From Sialis fuliginosa (lineage: Eukaryota; Arthropoda; Insecta; Megaloptera; Sialidae): a stretch of DNA of 64,000 bases. The DNA lies in NCBI GenBank assembly GCA_961205875.1, contig OY540816.1, forward strand, positions 12,596,701 through 12,660,700, given 5' to 3'. Positions 43,871 through 55,656 of the stretch are shown one piece after another. Under the pieces are notes generated by a model. The model searched no databases. It saw only the letters and a list, made by a program, of their open reading frames with translations, and was not told where the DNA came from. Both the position numbers and the translations under genes were made by a program. Every line of letters begins with the position of its first letter. Within the stretch, counting starts at the first letter, position 1.

Positions 43871-46020
43871 ATACCAAATATTGAACTTACGAACATATAG
43901 ATGTGGGAATTGTGCGAATTCGTGTATGTACATATATTTGTTATTGGTTTGGGATAAATAAAAATTAATTTCTTGATGTGAAATACAAAACTTAATAATG
44001 CAATGCAGAAAACTCAAAACCCAAAGAATTGAATTTCTCAACAACCTTAAGAAACACAATATCAATAATGGAAAAGACTGTACATCTTTAATTCAGCATT
44101 TGTCAATCTTTTAGTATTTGCGACCCAATTTTCAATCACAATTCTCATCCCCCCCCCATACAATAATTTTCATTGATATGAATATCTATTATTAAACCTT
44201 CTTTCGAAAAACTTTGCTATGCAAGACAGGCCCAAGGGAGTCACTAATAATTATTAATCTTGTTTTTAATTTAATATTGATTAGTTAATTATTAAATACA
44301 TTGTGCAGTACTGATACAATCCTATTTATAAGTGTATTATATCAAAAATGTAAACGTTTATTTTATTGATTATTATGTCAGAATGTATTTTATTGCTTTC
44401 AGTAAATTAAATAATTTTTTTAATAATATTTTTTCTCGATATGCTCGCGTCCCCCATAGGTTGAGAATCGTTGCTTTAATTTCAAACAAAGCTGTCTACA
44501 AACATTTAATGAAATTCGTGAATGATTGCGATTTGAAACTATAAAATTTATGTAATTCTAACCCCTTTACATCCCTTGGATCCTGCCACCCCCCAATTTG
44601 TACACTTGCTATGATCAGCCCATCAGCAACATCCTAATTCTCCTTGTATCTCTGTTCAATAACCTAAAAACACACACACACCCATAAATACTTAATCCAC
44701 ACAAAAATCAATTTTACTATTGAGCTGTCGGACTAGTCTAATGCCTGCCGACATTAAGCGTCAAAGAAGTAAATAAAAAAGGAAATTTATATGATGTTTA
44801 ATTGGTAGTTTTATTTATTCATAATAGTAATTAAATGACAAGAACATTTTCTGGTCGAACTCATCTGTTTCTGATTTAATGATGTTATTTAACTGTGCAT
44901 ATACTGATCAGCAAAAATGATTTCTGTTTTGTACCAAATACTTGAAAAATAATTTTTGTTTACTGAAATGGTACGTTGCCTAAATAGCTTCATCACGATA
45001 GGTTTTCGAGATATCATAATTTAAAAATTCAAATAATGATGATTTTGGTCATATAATATGGATGAATTTATTACCAAGCATATCAAGTTTTCGTTCATGG
45101 AAACAAATTTTCCTCCTTTAAAATGGATTTCTGTTAGTCTGTTTTTTCGCCGCGATATATTAGTTAGAAAATAATATGACATTTATTATATTTGTGTGTA
45201 GTATAGTCCATTGTGTCTAGTCTGCATTCTTATTTTTACTTTTTTATACATACATACATGAAATGCTGTACTATATAATAAAGTACATATATTATATGTA
45301 TGTATAGTGATCATAAAATAAAGTACCCTGGTCGGCACGAGACTTTTTTTATATAATACATCATGATACAGAAGAAATTACATACCTAAGTTAACACTTT
45401 CTATTAAGAAATTGAATATAAACTACATACATTAGATTAATGGTTGTTTTTGTTAATGTTTGATTTTATTTCAAACGTTTTTATTATAAATCGGTATAGT
45501 AATTTTTCTGTTTAAAAAACAAATACTTACAATATGTATATAAATGATGTATAAAAAAAGTCCTGCCAAAGCAGTTTATTTTTGAATATTTTACCTTCAA
45601 ACTATGTAGTATATCTCGGCGACAAAAATCGTACATAGAAAAGTGTAAGTTCATTTTAAAGGAGAAAGATTTGTTGCTGTGAACGAAACAAAAAATACCT
45701 GTTTGGTTAGTGGTAAATTCCAAAACAATCATTTTCACTTTTAAATTAAGATAACTAAAAAAACCTACGTGAAGGAGTAATTTAGGCAAGAGCCAAAATA
45801 TTTCGTATCAGCAAACGAGAAACCTTCGGGATCGCTTATTCAGGCCTCTCTCTTGTGTAATTTATAACCAATTCATCAATATATCAATATCTAAAAATGC
45901 ATTCATTTAAAAGTTATTGTAAAAAAACAGATGTGGGTTTTATTAGATTCTGTAATACTCTAACCCCTATAGTACAAATATTCCCCCAAGACAATTGCCT
46001 ATAAAATAAAAATGAAATAT
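43871..46020. other. AT-rich stretch, no gene supported
   Basis: C-rich patches (CATCCCCCCCC near 44148; GCCACCCCCCAATTTG near 44586) and an ACACACACAC tract at 44670 are present. Frames up to 101 codons on the minus strand near 45484-45789 are AT-driven and unlike any family I know. Confidence 0.35.
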
Positions 46021-46029
46021 CGTAAGTAC

Positions 46030-46335
46030 GCTACGGAACTTTTGATTGTCCCTCCGAATTATCGGCACATAATTTGGGTGTGTTATCGTACATTCACAAA
46101 CACATACGTGTTCGCACACGTACAGACTACATCTGTTTGATTTGGACTCCGGTAATTCCGCCCCTGGGAAAACGTCCCCTTCTTCGCGTTTGGGGACTCC
46201 GGTGTGCTGCGAAGCAATTCCTATGTAAGTGTGTGCGTGCATGCATGTGTGTTTGTGTATGTGGAATCCTTTTGTATTTGAATGTTCCGGTTCTGTATGG
46301 TCCACTACACAAGATGATGATGATAATAATCATGA
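46030..46335. promoter_or_regulatory. GC-richer island with GT-rich tail
   Basis: The island contains TTGTCCCTCCGAATTATCGG, CTCCGGTAATTCCGCCCCTG, GGAAAACGTCCCCTTCTTCG and GGGGACTCCGGTGTGCTGCG, then TGTGTGCG words. Overlapping frames on both strands give no recognisable product. CCTAT followed by GTAAGTGTG at 46224 is donor-like. It may be a regulatory island. Confidence 0.25.
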
Positions 46336-46431
46336 CGATGACTCAGATTTCGTGACATGCGTATAGGGTTTGATTTATTCGTAAATTCGTATGTTTTCTG
46401 TAAGTTAATATATAAAGACAATTGACTTATG

Positions 46432-46821
46432 AGGCATTTCACGTGAAGCGGACAACGAAAAAAAAGTGAGGTTCTGAAATTCGTTCATATTAGGCATATT
46501 TGTACTGCTAGAGGATATGAACATGTACACATAATATTTTTTTGATTTGAAGTTTAGTTGTCAAATTATGGGATTCTAAATATTGACCTGAGGGTTTTTT
46601 TGGAATTTTTTTTTCATATTGACGCCGTTTTTAATAAAATAATAAATGTAGTATTTTGAATCTAAAATTTACTGTTCTTTTTGATTTTTAAATCAGATTC
46701 CAAATTTGAACTTTTTTTCTAGTGTTAAACCGGAAGTAAATATTTCAACCTAACCTAACCTAATATGAACGAATTTCAGAACCTCACTTTTTTTTCGTTG
46801 TCCGCTCCACGTGAAATGCCC
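46432..46821. mobile_element. 390-bp inverted-repeat element with 62-bp arms
   Basis: Arms 46433-46494 and 46759-46820 match at 61 of 62 positions (GGCATTTCACGTGAAGCGGA then CAACG and an A run on one side). The flanks CTTATG at 46426-46431 and 46822-46827 look like a 6-bp target duplication. The interior is AT-rich, with CCTAACCTAACCTAA next to the right arm. It is noncoding. The superfamily is not identified. Confidence 0.8.
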
Positions 46822-46919
46822 CTTATGTAAATATCAGAGTGCGAAATGATAATTATCATGATTATTATTACGATAATTATCTTGATAATATGTATAATTT
46901 AAAATCTCATATCTATGTA

Positions 46920-47150
46920 AGGTACTGGCACCAGTTATGGCCGCTATAAGAGCAAGGTTTACTGTTTTTGTGATTAACGGGCTTCTTTTTTTGAATTCAT
47001 GTTACGGATAAAACAAGTAATTCTTTATTTAATTAATTTGATTACCAAAATCTGCAGTTTGTTTTTTAAATTATAGCCTTTTCTTTTATTTGTTTTTTCT
47101 CTAGTAATGGATAAAGTAAAACCAGTAATGAGCACGCTAATGATTACAAA
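46920..47150 (-). mobile_element. Family A MITE, truncated reverse copy
   Basis: It begins after TA with AGGTACTGGCACCAGTTATG then GCCGCTATAAGAGCAAGG, the reverse of the usual right end. Similarity is lost after CCAGTAATGAGCACGCTAAT then GATTACAAA. About half the element remains. Confidence 0.8.
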
Positions 47151-47224
47151 TTGATAATATTATTATTTAATAATACCTATATATATAATGTAGTAAAGAA
47201 TTGTGTAAATTAAAAAGATCTAAA

Positions 47225-47268
47225 ATAGTAGTCTACGCGAGTGAAACCGCGGGTACAGCTACTGTATG
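47225..47268 (-). repeat. Repeat end of the family D/37806 type
   Basis: CTACGCGAGTGAAACCGCGG then GTACAGCTA is the reverse of the CTAGC-start GC-rich end seen at 42773 and 37806. The rest of the element is not recognisable upstream. Confidence 0.5.
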
Positions 47269-47668
47269 TATAAGAAAGTAAAAAAGAAAAAAATGTTAAC
47301 TTTACTTTTCTGAATCAGGCCCATACTGGATAATTACCGAAAATTATAATTATTTTGATAATTTCGTACTCTGGTCAATATATGTATTAATATAGGAGTA
47401 AAATATAAATCATTTAAAAATCAGTAGCTGACAATTGTCTATGTTCATTGTTCATACAAAATGTATTTTATACGATGCAGTATAAAAACCATAATTCACT
47501 TTACACGCCAATAGAGAAACTAATCTTTCAAATGATGCTACGACAAAAATGAAGACATAAAAACAGGAGTGATAATAAGTCCAACAACAAAAAGAAGATG
47601 TAGTTTTTTAATTTTAATCTTCTGTTGAAAATTCGCTAAGAGTCTCATAAAAACGTGCAAGAAATAAC

Positions 47669-47762
47669 CTGCAAACGCGATGGACTGAATACCAATGCAA
47701 TGAAATTCCAATCGGTCTGCACAAGTGCAACTTGGCGGGCACGCGTCTTTGTAACAAATCAT
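47669..47762 (-). CDS. Candidate exon: leucine-rich-repeat N-terminal cap (LRRNT)
   Basis: The minus-strand frame reads ACPPSCTCADRLEFHCIGIQ then SIAFA. The spacing C-x3-C-x-C-x7-C is that of the N-terminal cysteine cap (LRRNT) of extracellular leucine-rich-repeat proteins, where the last cysteine precedes a short hydrophobic turn. The segment is less AT-rich than its flanks. It is bounded by an acceptor (ACACAG at 47763-47768, or CTTTAG at 47774) and a donor CAG then GTTATT at 47668. The ATG at 47762 may be internal rather than a start. Small exons are usual in LRR receptor genes of the LGR/relaxin-receptor type, but the family cannot be named from this piece. No neighbouring LRR exon is seen in the window. 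Confidence 0.5.
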
Positions 47763-47774
47763 CTGTGTACCTAC

Positions 47775-49090
47775 TAAAGAATCAAACCTATATAAATTAT
47801 ATAGAGATATTTTTCAATTAGTGCACATTCTATGTGTCTTGTTGCTTGGCTATTTCACACACTTCACTGCATTCTACAAATGAGTTTTTATTTTATTTTC
47901 TTTTATATTACTGTCATCTAGTAGCTCGCGAGTTTGTGTATTTTATTAATTATCAGTTTGAAGTGTTACTTATTTGATTTTAAAGATCACGAATTGTTCT
48001 GAATGTGTGTTACTAAATTGTTAGTTTAAAGCTATTTTAAGTTGACGTGATAATAACACAAAGGAGTCAAAAAAGTGACCTATATAGCATTATAGTATTG
48101 GTCGAGCATAGTCGAAATCCAAATTTTTGGAATTTTCTATTTGTCAGTTTGAGCTTGAATTTTGGGTTTGGGTTGAATTTTTTGGCTAAACCCAAAATTT
48201 AAGCTCAAATAAAAAATATAAAAAAATATGTATCTCAGGGAGTTAAGCAATAAGCAGTTTAAAATGCAATTTTCATCTAAAAATTGACCAAAATATATTT
48301 TTTTTTATTTTTAAACGTAAAAAAGGTTGTCACGAGGAAGTTTTTTTATGTTCATGATTTTTTTACGTTTATATAGTAGACTGATACGGGCACGCAAGAA
48401 AAGTTGGGTGGCAAGAATGAGCTTATAAAAAAAATATTCTAATTTTGCAACATAAAGGAAATTTAACTAAGAATTTCCCATAGGTTCTAAACATTTATTT
48501 AATGGATATAATTTGTAGAAATATTTTATATAATCAATAATGATTAATCTGTATTTAAAATGAAATCATTAATAATTTAATTGTAATTATAGTTAAAAAC
48601 TATAAACATGAGTATTGTTTAGAAAAATTATTAAATATTTAACATAAACGCTAGCGTTATTATTCTATCTGATAAGAATCACGCCATTGTATTATGTTTG
48701 AAATTTAATGGAATTAATGTATTCGTTATTACTTGTTTTGTATTTCTAAACAGTTCGAATAGAAATACAAAGGCAAGTGAAATTTAATAAAGCTTTGTCC
48801 GCCAATACACAAACAACTAATTATCAGTAATTAAATTAAATCAAGTTAGCTTTAAGTATTTTGTGTGTTTCGTTCCTTGCTACTCCGACTATAATTAACG
48901 TTTAGAATTGTTCAAGAGAACTTACTTTTAAAGATCAAGAACATACTTTTTAACTTTCAAATATCCCTTTTAGAACAGTTTGGAAATTATTATTTTGTGT
49001 TAATTAACTATAATATAACTGATGTACTTGTAATTTAATAACTTTATTCATTGATAGACTAACGAATTTCTATACTAAATCGTAGTGTAT
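47775..49090. other. AT-rich spacer with one hairpin
   Basis: At 48151-48208 GAGCTTGAATTTTGGGTTTG is mirrored by AACCCAAAATTTAAGCTC, giving a ~20-bp imperfect stem around a short loop. No exon was found here. Confidence 0.4.
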
Positions 49091-49094
49091 GGGA

Positions 49095-49300
49095 ACAAAT
49101 TAAACGCGCATTATTTTAAATGAAATGAGAAATAGTGAAGAGCATTAAATAAACTATTCTAACACTTAATAGCATTTGTAAACAATATTGAAGAGTATTT
49201 TTTGTGTTTAAGCAATAGTTAAAATAATCTAACGTTAAGAAAATACTTTTTGTTCATTAATGAAATAAAATAACACGTAAAAAAATTGTTCCTTAAAATG
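49095..49300 (+). repeat. Repeat family G, second copy
   Basis: Inverted relative to 14427-14612. Shared words include AAATGAAATGAGAAATAGTG, AGCAATAGTT and TAACGTTAAGAAAATACTTT. It is noncoding and its ends are unclear. Confidence 0.7.
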
Positions 49301-50060
49301 GCTAAATGAGTATTAGGTTGGTGAGATTTGTATAAATGAGCAATATAACTGTCCTTGGTTAGGGTAATCTATTGGGGCGAAATTGAGTTGATTAGTTTTG
49401 GGTTGGTTAGTTTTCGTTAGGTTAGGTCTATTCTAACGCATCAACACGTAATATTTGATAGTTGTGACGTCGATAACGGCATATTCTTCAGGTTAATCTT
49501 ATTTTATTTGGGAGAGGGGGGGGGGGAGTAATGGAATATCCCCCCAACCTTAAAAAAGTTATGAAATTAAAGCAAATTAAATTATACAATAATAATTAAC
49601 GCAAATATTACTACACAAAAAATTTCAATGCTCGAAACAAAAAATGTTATTGCTAAAAAAAATTATTTTTGAATGTCACACTTTATGTTTAGTATAATGC
49701 TCAGAATTCAAAATGTTATTGCTTAAATACTGTTTTATTATAGTATTTATTTTATTTGTTCGATTCTTTTTTTTGTTTTGTATGTGGAAAACAAATTAAG
49801 ATAATATACAACGACTTACAATAAGAAAATATGTAATTATTATTATTATTATTTATTTTAAAATAATGATTAGTCGATATTTTATTGTAGATACAATTAA
49901 AATTACACTCTTAAGGTATAAAAAAATAAAGTTAATCAGCTGACAAAGATATATCCATCCACATGATAAAATAACCCTACTTCATTTCTCTAAGTGCATT
50001 TTAAATAAAAATAAATCTGCATCATTCATTAACAGTCCACAACATGATTTACATATCCAT
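49301..50060. other. AT-rich spacer with a repeat K piece
   Basis: The stretch at 49508-49610 (a G run, then TATCCCCCCAACC, AAGTTATGAAATTAAAGCAA, ATTAAATTATACAATAATAA) is related in reverse to the interior of the 56.2-kb element. No gene is supported. Confidence 0.4.
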
Positions 50061-50064
50061 CATC

Positions 50065-50073
50065 ACACGCACG

Positions 50074-50110
<37 letters not shown>

Positions 50111-50135
50111 ACACACACACGTGTGTGTGTGCACG
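50065..50135. repeat. CA/GT microsatellite
   Basis: (CA)n from about 50075 to 50120 is interrupted by CTCACA and switches to GTGTGTGTGTGC, so it can fold as ACACACACGTGTGTGT. The minus-strand frame over it is an artefact. Confidence 0.85.
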
Positions 50136-50570
50136 TAAAGTATAATCTCATATTCATACTTTCGTAAACATACTTTGGAAACGTTTGCGGCGGCAATCTT
50201 TCATAGTATCGCCCGAAGAGGTGGGGTAAAACTGGGGTAGAAAGGGGATTTAGGAGAATGTGCACAGAACTAACCCTATGCGCGTGCAGCTTTATGTAGC
50301 AGCATTATTATCATAGGCGTGATTGCGAGAAAATAATGGGAATTACATTTTTTTATAAAACTTAATTAACTGGATCTTGATTTGACCAATTTTTATTATC
50401 TATTAATTTTCACTGGCATAAGATTTTTATAAGGTTTGTGGAAATTATAAGGCCGTATAGTATCTACTTAATAAAATAAACTAGACAAATTCACAAAACA
50501 TTAGTTCGTGAACTATCCCTTTCAGAGATACAAGCGATTTCGAGTCTCGGGGTGCTAAATAAATTAATGA
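50136..50570. other. Spacer, no gene seen
   Basis: 50175-50300 is a little GC-richer (AACGTTTGCGGCGGCAATCT then TCGCCCGAAGAGGTGGGG). The remainder is AT-rich. Confidence 0.35.
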
Positions 50571-50905
50571 TCTTAATATATAAAAACGTTGTATGTGTTC
50601 TCATTAAGCCTAAACCACTGAACGTATCGAAACCATATTCACACCTTGATAGATAAGTTGCTTTGATAAGTATATAGATATTTTGGACCCGGTAGGTGGC
50701 GCTGGGGTCGAAAATGTGTATTTATGGTCCGATTTGGCTTATATACAGAATATATGTTACGTGGAAAGAAAATTTTTATCAAAACATGGATTCGGCAGGT
50801 GGCACTGGAGTCGAGATATTTACGAAAATGTGTATTTATGGTCTGATTTTTAAACAATTTATTTTTGGACAGAACAACGTTTATCGAGTCAGCTAAAACA
50901 ACAAT
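50571..50905 (-). repeat. Repeat family E, uninterrupted copy
   Basis: The reverse copy of 7513-8462 without the pogo-like insert. The site corresponding to that insertion reads ACACATACAACG, with a single TA. GGTGGCGCTGGGGTCGAAAA and GGTGGCACTGGAGTCGAGAT, each followed by AATGTGTATTTATGGTC, show an internal duplication of about 110 bp. It is noncoding. Confidence 0.75.
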
Positions 50906-51159
50906 TACAGCCCTTCGCTAGTTTTCATATAATACTTGAAAAAGCAATAATAAACAAATACAGTGCAAACAGACAATAGGCTAGTTTTCATGTGTCTAAT
51001 TAACGAGCTTATACTGTACCAATTTAACTATTTTATCCATTTTTGTAAATACTTAATATTTCTAATACGTTTAAGAAAATGTTGCAGAACATACTTAGAT
51101 ATGTATATGTTTTATTAATAAATTGGTAAAACCTCAATATTTTCACAGACAAATGGCCA

Positions 51160-51410
51160 CTGTTTATCCCAACATGATTAACACGTCGTACAAAAGAGTG
51201 AGATAAATATATCTAGCGAGAGACAAATGCCCAGCATCTGTGAGTCAATAACATCAAAAGGATTCATATTAGAAACGCCGGAGGATGCAATCCCTCTGCC
51301 GAAATGAACACTGGACCCTTTATTAAATGAAAGTAATCGACGAACAAGCCATATTGTATATTTAACAAAGGCACTGCCTGGGGAGTAAGTGCTAAGTTAG
51401 CACATCGACA
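51160..51410. promoter_or_regulatory. Less AT-rich island, function unknown
   Basis: The island contains CACGTCGTACAAAAGAGTGA, AATGCCCAGCATCTGTGAGT, GAAACGCCGGAGGATGCAAT, CCCTCTGCCGAAATGAACAC and CACTGCCTGGGGAGTAAGTG. No open frame of note and no repeat copy in the window. It may be regulatory. Confidence 0.2.
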
Positions 51411-51721
51411 ATTCTAAGGTAGAGAAATTATACTAAATCATGACAATATTCCTTTTTTTTTCTCTTTGTATAATTGTTTAAGCGGTGTAAATTATTGCTT
51501 GAAGGCTGAAGAGAAGATAGCGTTTGTAACAAGAGCGATTAAAGAATGAGGGTGTTATAGTGGATGTGTCTTTTCTTTTGTAAAGACTTGACAATGTGAT
51601 TTAATTGAATGGACGTTGTTCTTATAAAAGTTATAATAATAATTAATTCGTTGCTGGGAAATACAATTAACGCTGATTTTTTTAAATGTTTAGTTTTGTA
51701 CACAATCCGATATGTTTTTAC
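51411..51721. other. AT-rich spacer, nothing recognised
   Basis: No feature is supported. Confidence 0.4.
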
Positions 51722-51729
51722 GTAAGTAT

Positions 51730-52844
51730 TAGGGTGCTTTTTTTTTGCGACTATTTTTTTTTTTTCACTCCCACCTCAAAATTTTCTTGGAAATACCTCA
51801 AAAAAAACTCCCTGAAAATTTGAGCCCTTAATATTAATATTAAGTACTCGCTTTCAGCGTTTAAAGATTTCCCATTGAAAATACACGTAAACTTGAACTT
51901 TTTTTTTTTTACTTTTTATAGCTCAGAGGCATTTTATCCTATTTGAACGTTTAAAAAACCAAATTACGCAAAATTAAATGTTCTATAAAAGTATTTATTG
52001 CAACGAAACTGTAACTTACAAGGGTGAGACAGTACAGGTGATTAAAGTCAAATTTTTCATGAATTTCTTGTTTTTTCATTGTTATTTCATAAATGGCTGA
52101 AAATACAGAAAAAGTTTAAATAAAAAAGTTGTAGCAAATTCAATTTTCTTCAAAAAAGATCCTGAGCATCAAATCTCTATTATTGATATTTTTCAAGATA
52201 ATAAGCTTTTTGTTTTTTATGATTTACGATTTTCATGAACATAAAGAACATCTATTTGAGGTTATTTACCTCTTCTTTTCTTCTTGACTTTGAAAAAGTA
52301 GATAATAACTTAAAAAAAAAATTGTTTTTAATAATTAGAGTCGCGAATTCATGAAAATCGTAAATCATAAAAAACAAAAAGCTTATTATCTTGAAAAATA
52401 TCAATAATAGAGATTTGATGCTCAGGATCTTTTTTGAAGAAAATTGAATTTGCTACAACTTTTTTATTTAAACTTTTTCTGTATTTTCGGCCATTTATGA
52501 AATAACAATGAAAAAACAAGAAATTCATGAAAAATTTGACTTTAATCACCTGTACTGTCTCACCCTTGTAAGTTACAGTTTCGTTGCAATAAATACTTTT
52601 ATAGAACATTTAATTCTGCGTAATTTGGTTTCAAATAGGATAAAATGCCTCTGAGCTATAAAAAGTAAAAAAAAAAGTTCAAGTTTACGTGTATTTTCAA
52701 TGGGAAATCTTTAAACGCTGAAAGCGAGTACTTAATATTAATATTAAGGGCTCAAATTTTCAGGGAGTTTTTTTTGAGGTATTTCCAAGAAAATTTTGAG
52801 GTGGGAGTGAAAAAAAAAAATAGTCGCAAAAAAAAAGCACCCTA
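51730..52844. mobile_element. Foldback hAT element, 1115 bp, near-identical ~500-bp arms
   Basis: TAGGGTGC and GCACCCTA ends are flanked by a perfect 8-bp duplication GTAAGTAT (51722-51729 and 52845-52852), which fits the hAT superfamily. The left arm 51730-52239 and right arm 52348-52844 are almost perfectly complementary. I count about two substitutions, a ~13-bp length difference near 51941 and T-run length changes. The 108-bp loop is unrelated AT-rich sequence. A frame of 86 codons is open in the right arm; the left-arm version has a TGA (in NG-stop context), so it is not a gene. A transcript would form a ~490-bp duplex. Confidence 0.9.
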
Positions 52845-52933
52845 GTAAGTATATTATTTTTATAAATCAATCGTAACTGAATAATAAATAATTAAAGAAC
52901 ATAATGAAAATAGTTCGTCAATTTCAGAAGCAT

Positions 52934-53239
52934 CCCGGGAAAAAAATAGATCTGAAGTGATCAAATTAGATCTTGATAGATCTGCATTTTGAGACATCAT
53001 ATTTTTTCACTGGTTTTTTCAACAACGATCTACAAAGATCGTTGTTGATCGTGATAGAGATTGAAACGTTGAAAATTCATAAATTTTCAACGTTACAACG
53101 ATCTATATCTTTGTTAACCATTGTAAATCTGTATAGGTCTCCACAGATCAAAAACCAGTGAAAAAATATGATTTTGTCTCAAAATGCTGATATATCAAGA
53201 TCTGATTTGATCAATTCAGATCTAAAAAAAAATTTCCAG
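52934..53239. mobile_element. Palindromic MITE with AGATCT-rich arms
   Basis: Arms of about 95 bp: AATAGATCTGAAGTGATCAA, AGATCTTGATAGATCTGCAT and TATTTTTTCACTGGTTTTT on the left are mirrored by AAAAACCAGTGAAAAAATAT and ATTCAGATCTAAAAAA on the right. The loop holds two more perfect hairpins (CAACAACGATCT/AGATCGTTGTTG and AACGTTGAAAATT/AATTTTCAACGTT). No target duplication is evident. It is noncoding. Confidence 0.75.
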
Positions 53240-55650
53240 TATACTTATTACATTAATTATTATCATCAATATTTCCTCACGGAAATATAATCCAATTTAT
53301 GCTGTTTCCTCTGAACATTTGGATGCATAATACATAGTGAATGCATATACTATCATATACATATAATATATACATATATACGCATTACACTATATATTTG
53401 TATATCATATTCTGCTTAAATTAATTTGTTTGTAAATGTAAAACCTACTTATCTGTTATTTTTTTCAAATAATCATTAATTTCAAAATGTCAGCAATATA
53501 CATAGATCAACAATAAAATGCTGCTAATATCAAATTTGAAACATATTACATATTATATTAATCTTATAAATATTGAATTATTATTTTGTTTATGTTATTA
53601 ATCCAAACGATAATATCAATTTCAACATCAAAGCAAATATTGTATGTTCATATCGGTGCATCATATAAAATGCGTATAATAGTGCTCCCCTGAAATGGAT
53701 ATAATATTAATGTTTAATACTATTATTAGTTTGAATAGTTGAAATAATATCTAATAATAATACATTTATACAAATTTAAAAATGGGTAGATATATTTTGT
53801 ATCAAAATATTATTTACAAATTTTCTTCAAAAGTTTTGATATTAAAATATGAAAGTGCTGGACTCCAGCAAGTCGAGAAAATATAAATATTTGGAATATA
53901 AATGGTCGAAAATTATTATTTTTTAAATTATAAAGAGCAAGATGGAAATAACGTACTTAATCTCGACAGAGTGAAAGAGAAAGAGTCTTTATTATAATTT
54001 TATTAAAGAAATATTGATTGAATTGATGAAATATAGATTCATTCAATTCAAAACTTTTCTCTAAGTTTACTTCGTATACTTTTGTAAATGCAATTGTTTA
54101 TGTTCGATTTGATAGGTTAATTAATATTTAGTCGATGAATATTTCTCAACATATGCTGCGACAAGTATTGATATAAAAATGTATTTATAACTTACAAAGA
54201 ATGTCAAAATGCATTCCTGAATTCTACATCTCACTCGATACAATCTGACATTGAATTATGTAAATAAATCTTTTCACGGGATATTTATGGTGATCATAAT
54301 TTACGAAAAAGGAACATAGATTTTGATAAAAATATTTGTATGACAAGTTATCAAACATTTCAATCAAAATGTAATGAGAACTACTAATTAGACACAGAAT
54401 TTATCAATTAAATATTCAAGTTTGATATGCTTAAGGAAATATAATGTCAAATCGTTATCATTGTTATTGATCAAACTATCTGCCGGCTACTTCTCTATGC
54501 TTACACGTTTTGTTTATTTGATATGTTAGTTAATTGTCTACTTTGCATATTTTTGAAATTTAAATTTAAATATGATAATTGAAAATTATTAAAAAGAGAT
54601 AATTGAAAAGATAATCCTAATTCTAACGTAATAATTGAGCCGTTAAGAAATAAAATAACGTGTTATGCATAATTTGTTTCTTCAGTAGTATTTAAAATGC
54701 TATTCTCGAAAAAATATTTTGTATTTATGTTAATTTGTATTTATATCAAACTTTTTTATCATTTCATTTTTACGATTTCAAATAAAATTTATCTAAATGT
54801 TTTGAAATGAAAAGTGAAGACAACATAAAATGTTTATTGTACTTTTAAAATGAAAATGAGAAGGATTGAAACAATAGCTATCTTTAAGAATTGAATCTTT
54901 TGAACAATGTCTAAAAATTGAGATAAACTGGTAAATATTTTTATTATTTTAAATACTTTTTATTTTACGATTTATTAATGAAGTATTGTTTATTAGAAAC
55001 AAAATTATGTTTGTTTACAAAATTAGGACGAACAGACGTTGAGATATTTTCAGGTATGGTAGTTAAGTTAATGAATTCCTCGAACTAGTTTTTTTAAATT
55101 TTGTAAATACTTTTAAATTATCTTAAGTTACTCGGTCTTTTGTAGAATATAAAACCGATACAATATGACTTCAAATTTCACTAGATAAGATCGAAATTAT
55201 CCTGTCAGTTATAAAATACGAGACCGAGACGAGATTTCAGTAACCAAAATCGAAACTTACTTAACTCTCGTCTCATCTCGTTTGTAGTTATATGTACGGA
55301 AAACAATCGTCTCCAGAACAAAATTGCTCAAAATTAAGTATTGGCCAGCGATGCAAGTAATGCACGAATGAATTTTACAGCTTATTTCAAAACACGATAT
55401 TTTTTCAAGTTCTATGAGAATTTAAATGGTAATCCATTTCACCTCCAATTTTGAAGCCAATCAGATAGTTATTATATTGTGCTAGAAATTCAACGTTTTT
55501 ATATTACTTATCTGTATAGATTAAGAATTTGATTACTTTTTTGTCCATAAGAAAATATCGATTATGTTCGCTTAGATTTACCAAAAAGTTTTCCCAATAA
55601 TTAGCATCATAAGTATAAAGTAATTCTTATAAAAAAAGGAAAAACAAGTA
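53240..55650. other. Long AT-rich stretch, no gene supported
   Basis: No islands or transposon ends were recognised. ACGAGACCGAGACGAGATTT and CTCGTCTCATCTCG at 55220-55280 belong to the scattered GAGACGAGAC-type words. Confidence 0.4.
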
Positions 55651-55656
55651 ATACAT

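Noticed and set aside
45335-45345. GGCACGAG as a cDNA-library adaptor trace
   Set aside because: A single 8-bp match in genomic AT-rich sequence is expected by chance and has no vector sequence around it.
45484-45789. 101-codon minus-strand frame
   Set aside because: The composition is Phe/Lys/Tyr/Asn rich as expected from AT-rich noncoding DNA; no motif and no splice context.
46749-46762. Telomere or internal telomere tract
   Set aside because: Only three CCTAA units are present, next to a transposon arm; too short for a telomeric array.
49501-49545. G and C runs as a G-quadruplex regulatory site
   Set aside because: Similar G/C runs recur next to the ends of several MITEs here and are better explained as element sequence.
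52349-52609. 86-codon minus-strand frame as a gene
   Set aside because: It lies in one arm of the foldback hAT element; the same sequence in the other arm has an in-frame stop, and the residues resemble no family I know.
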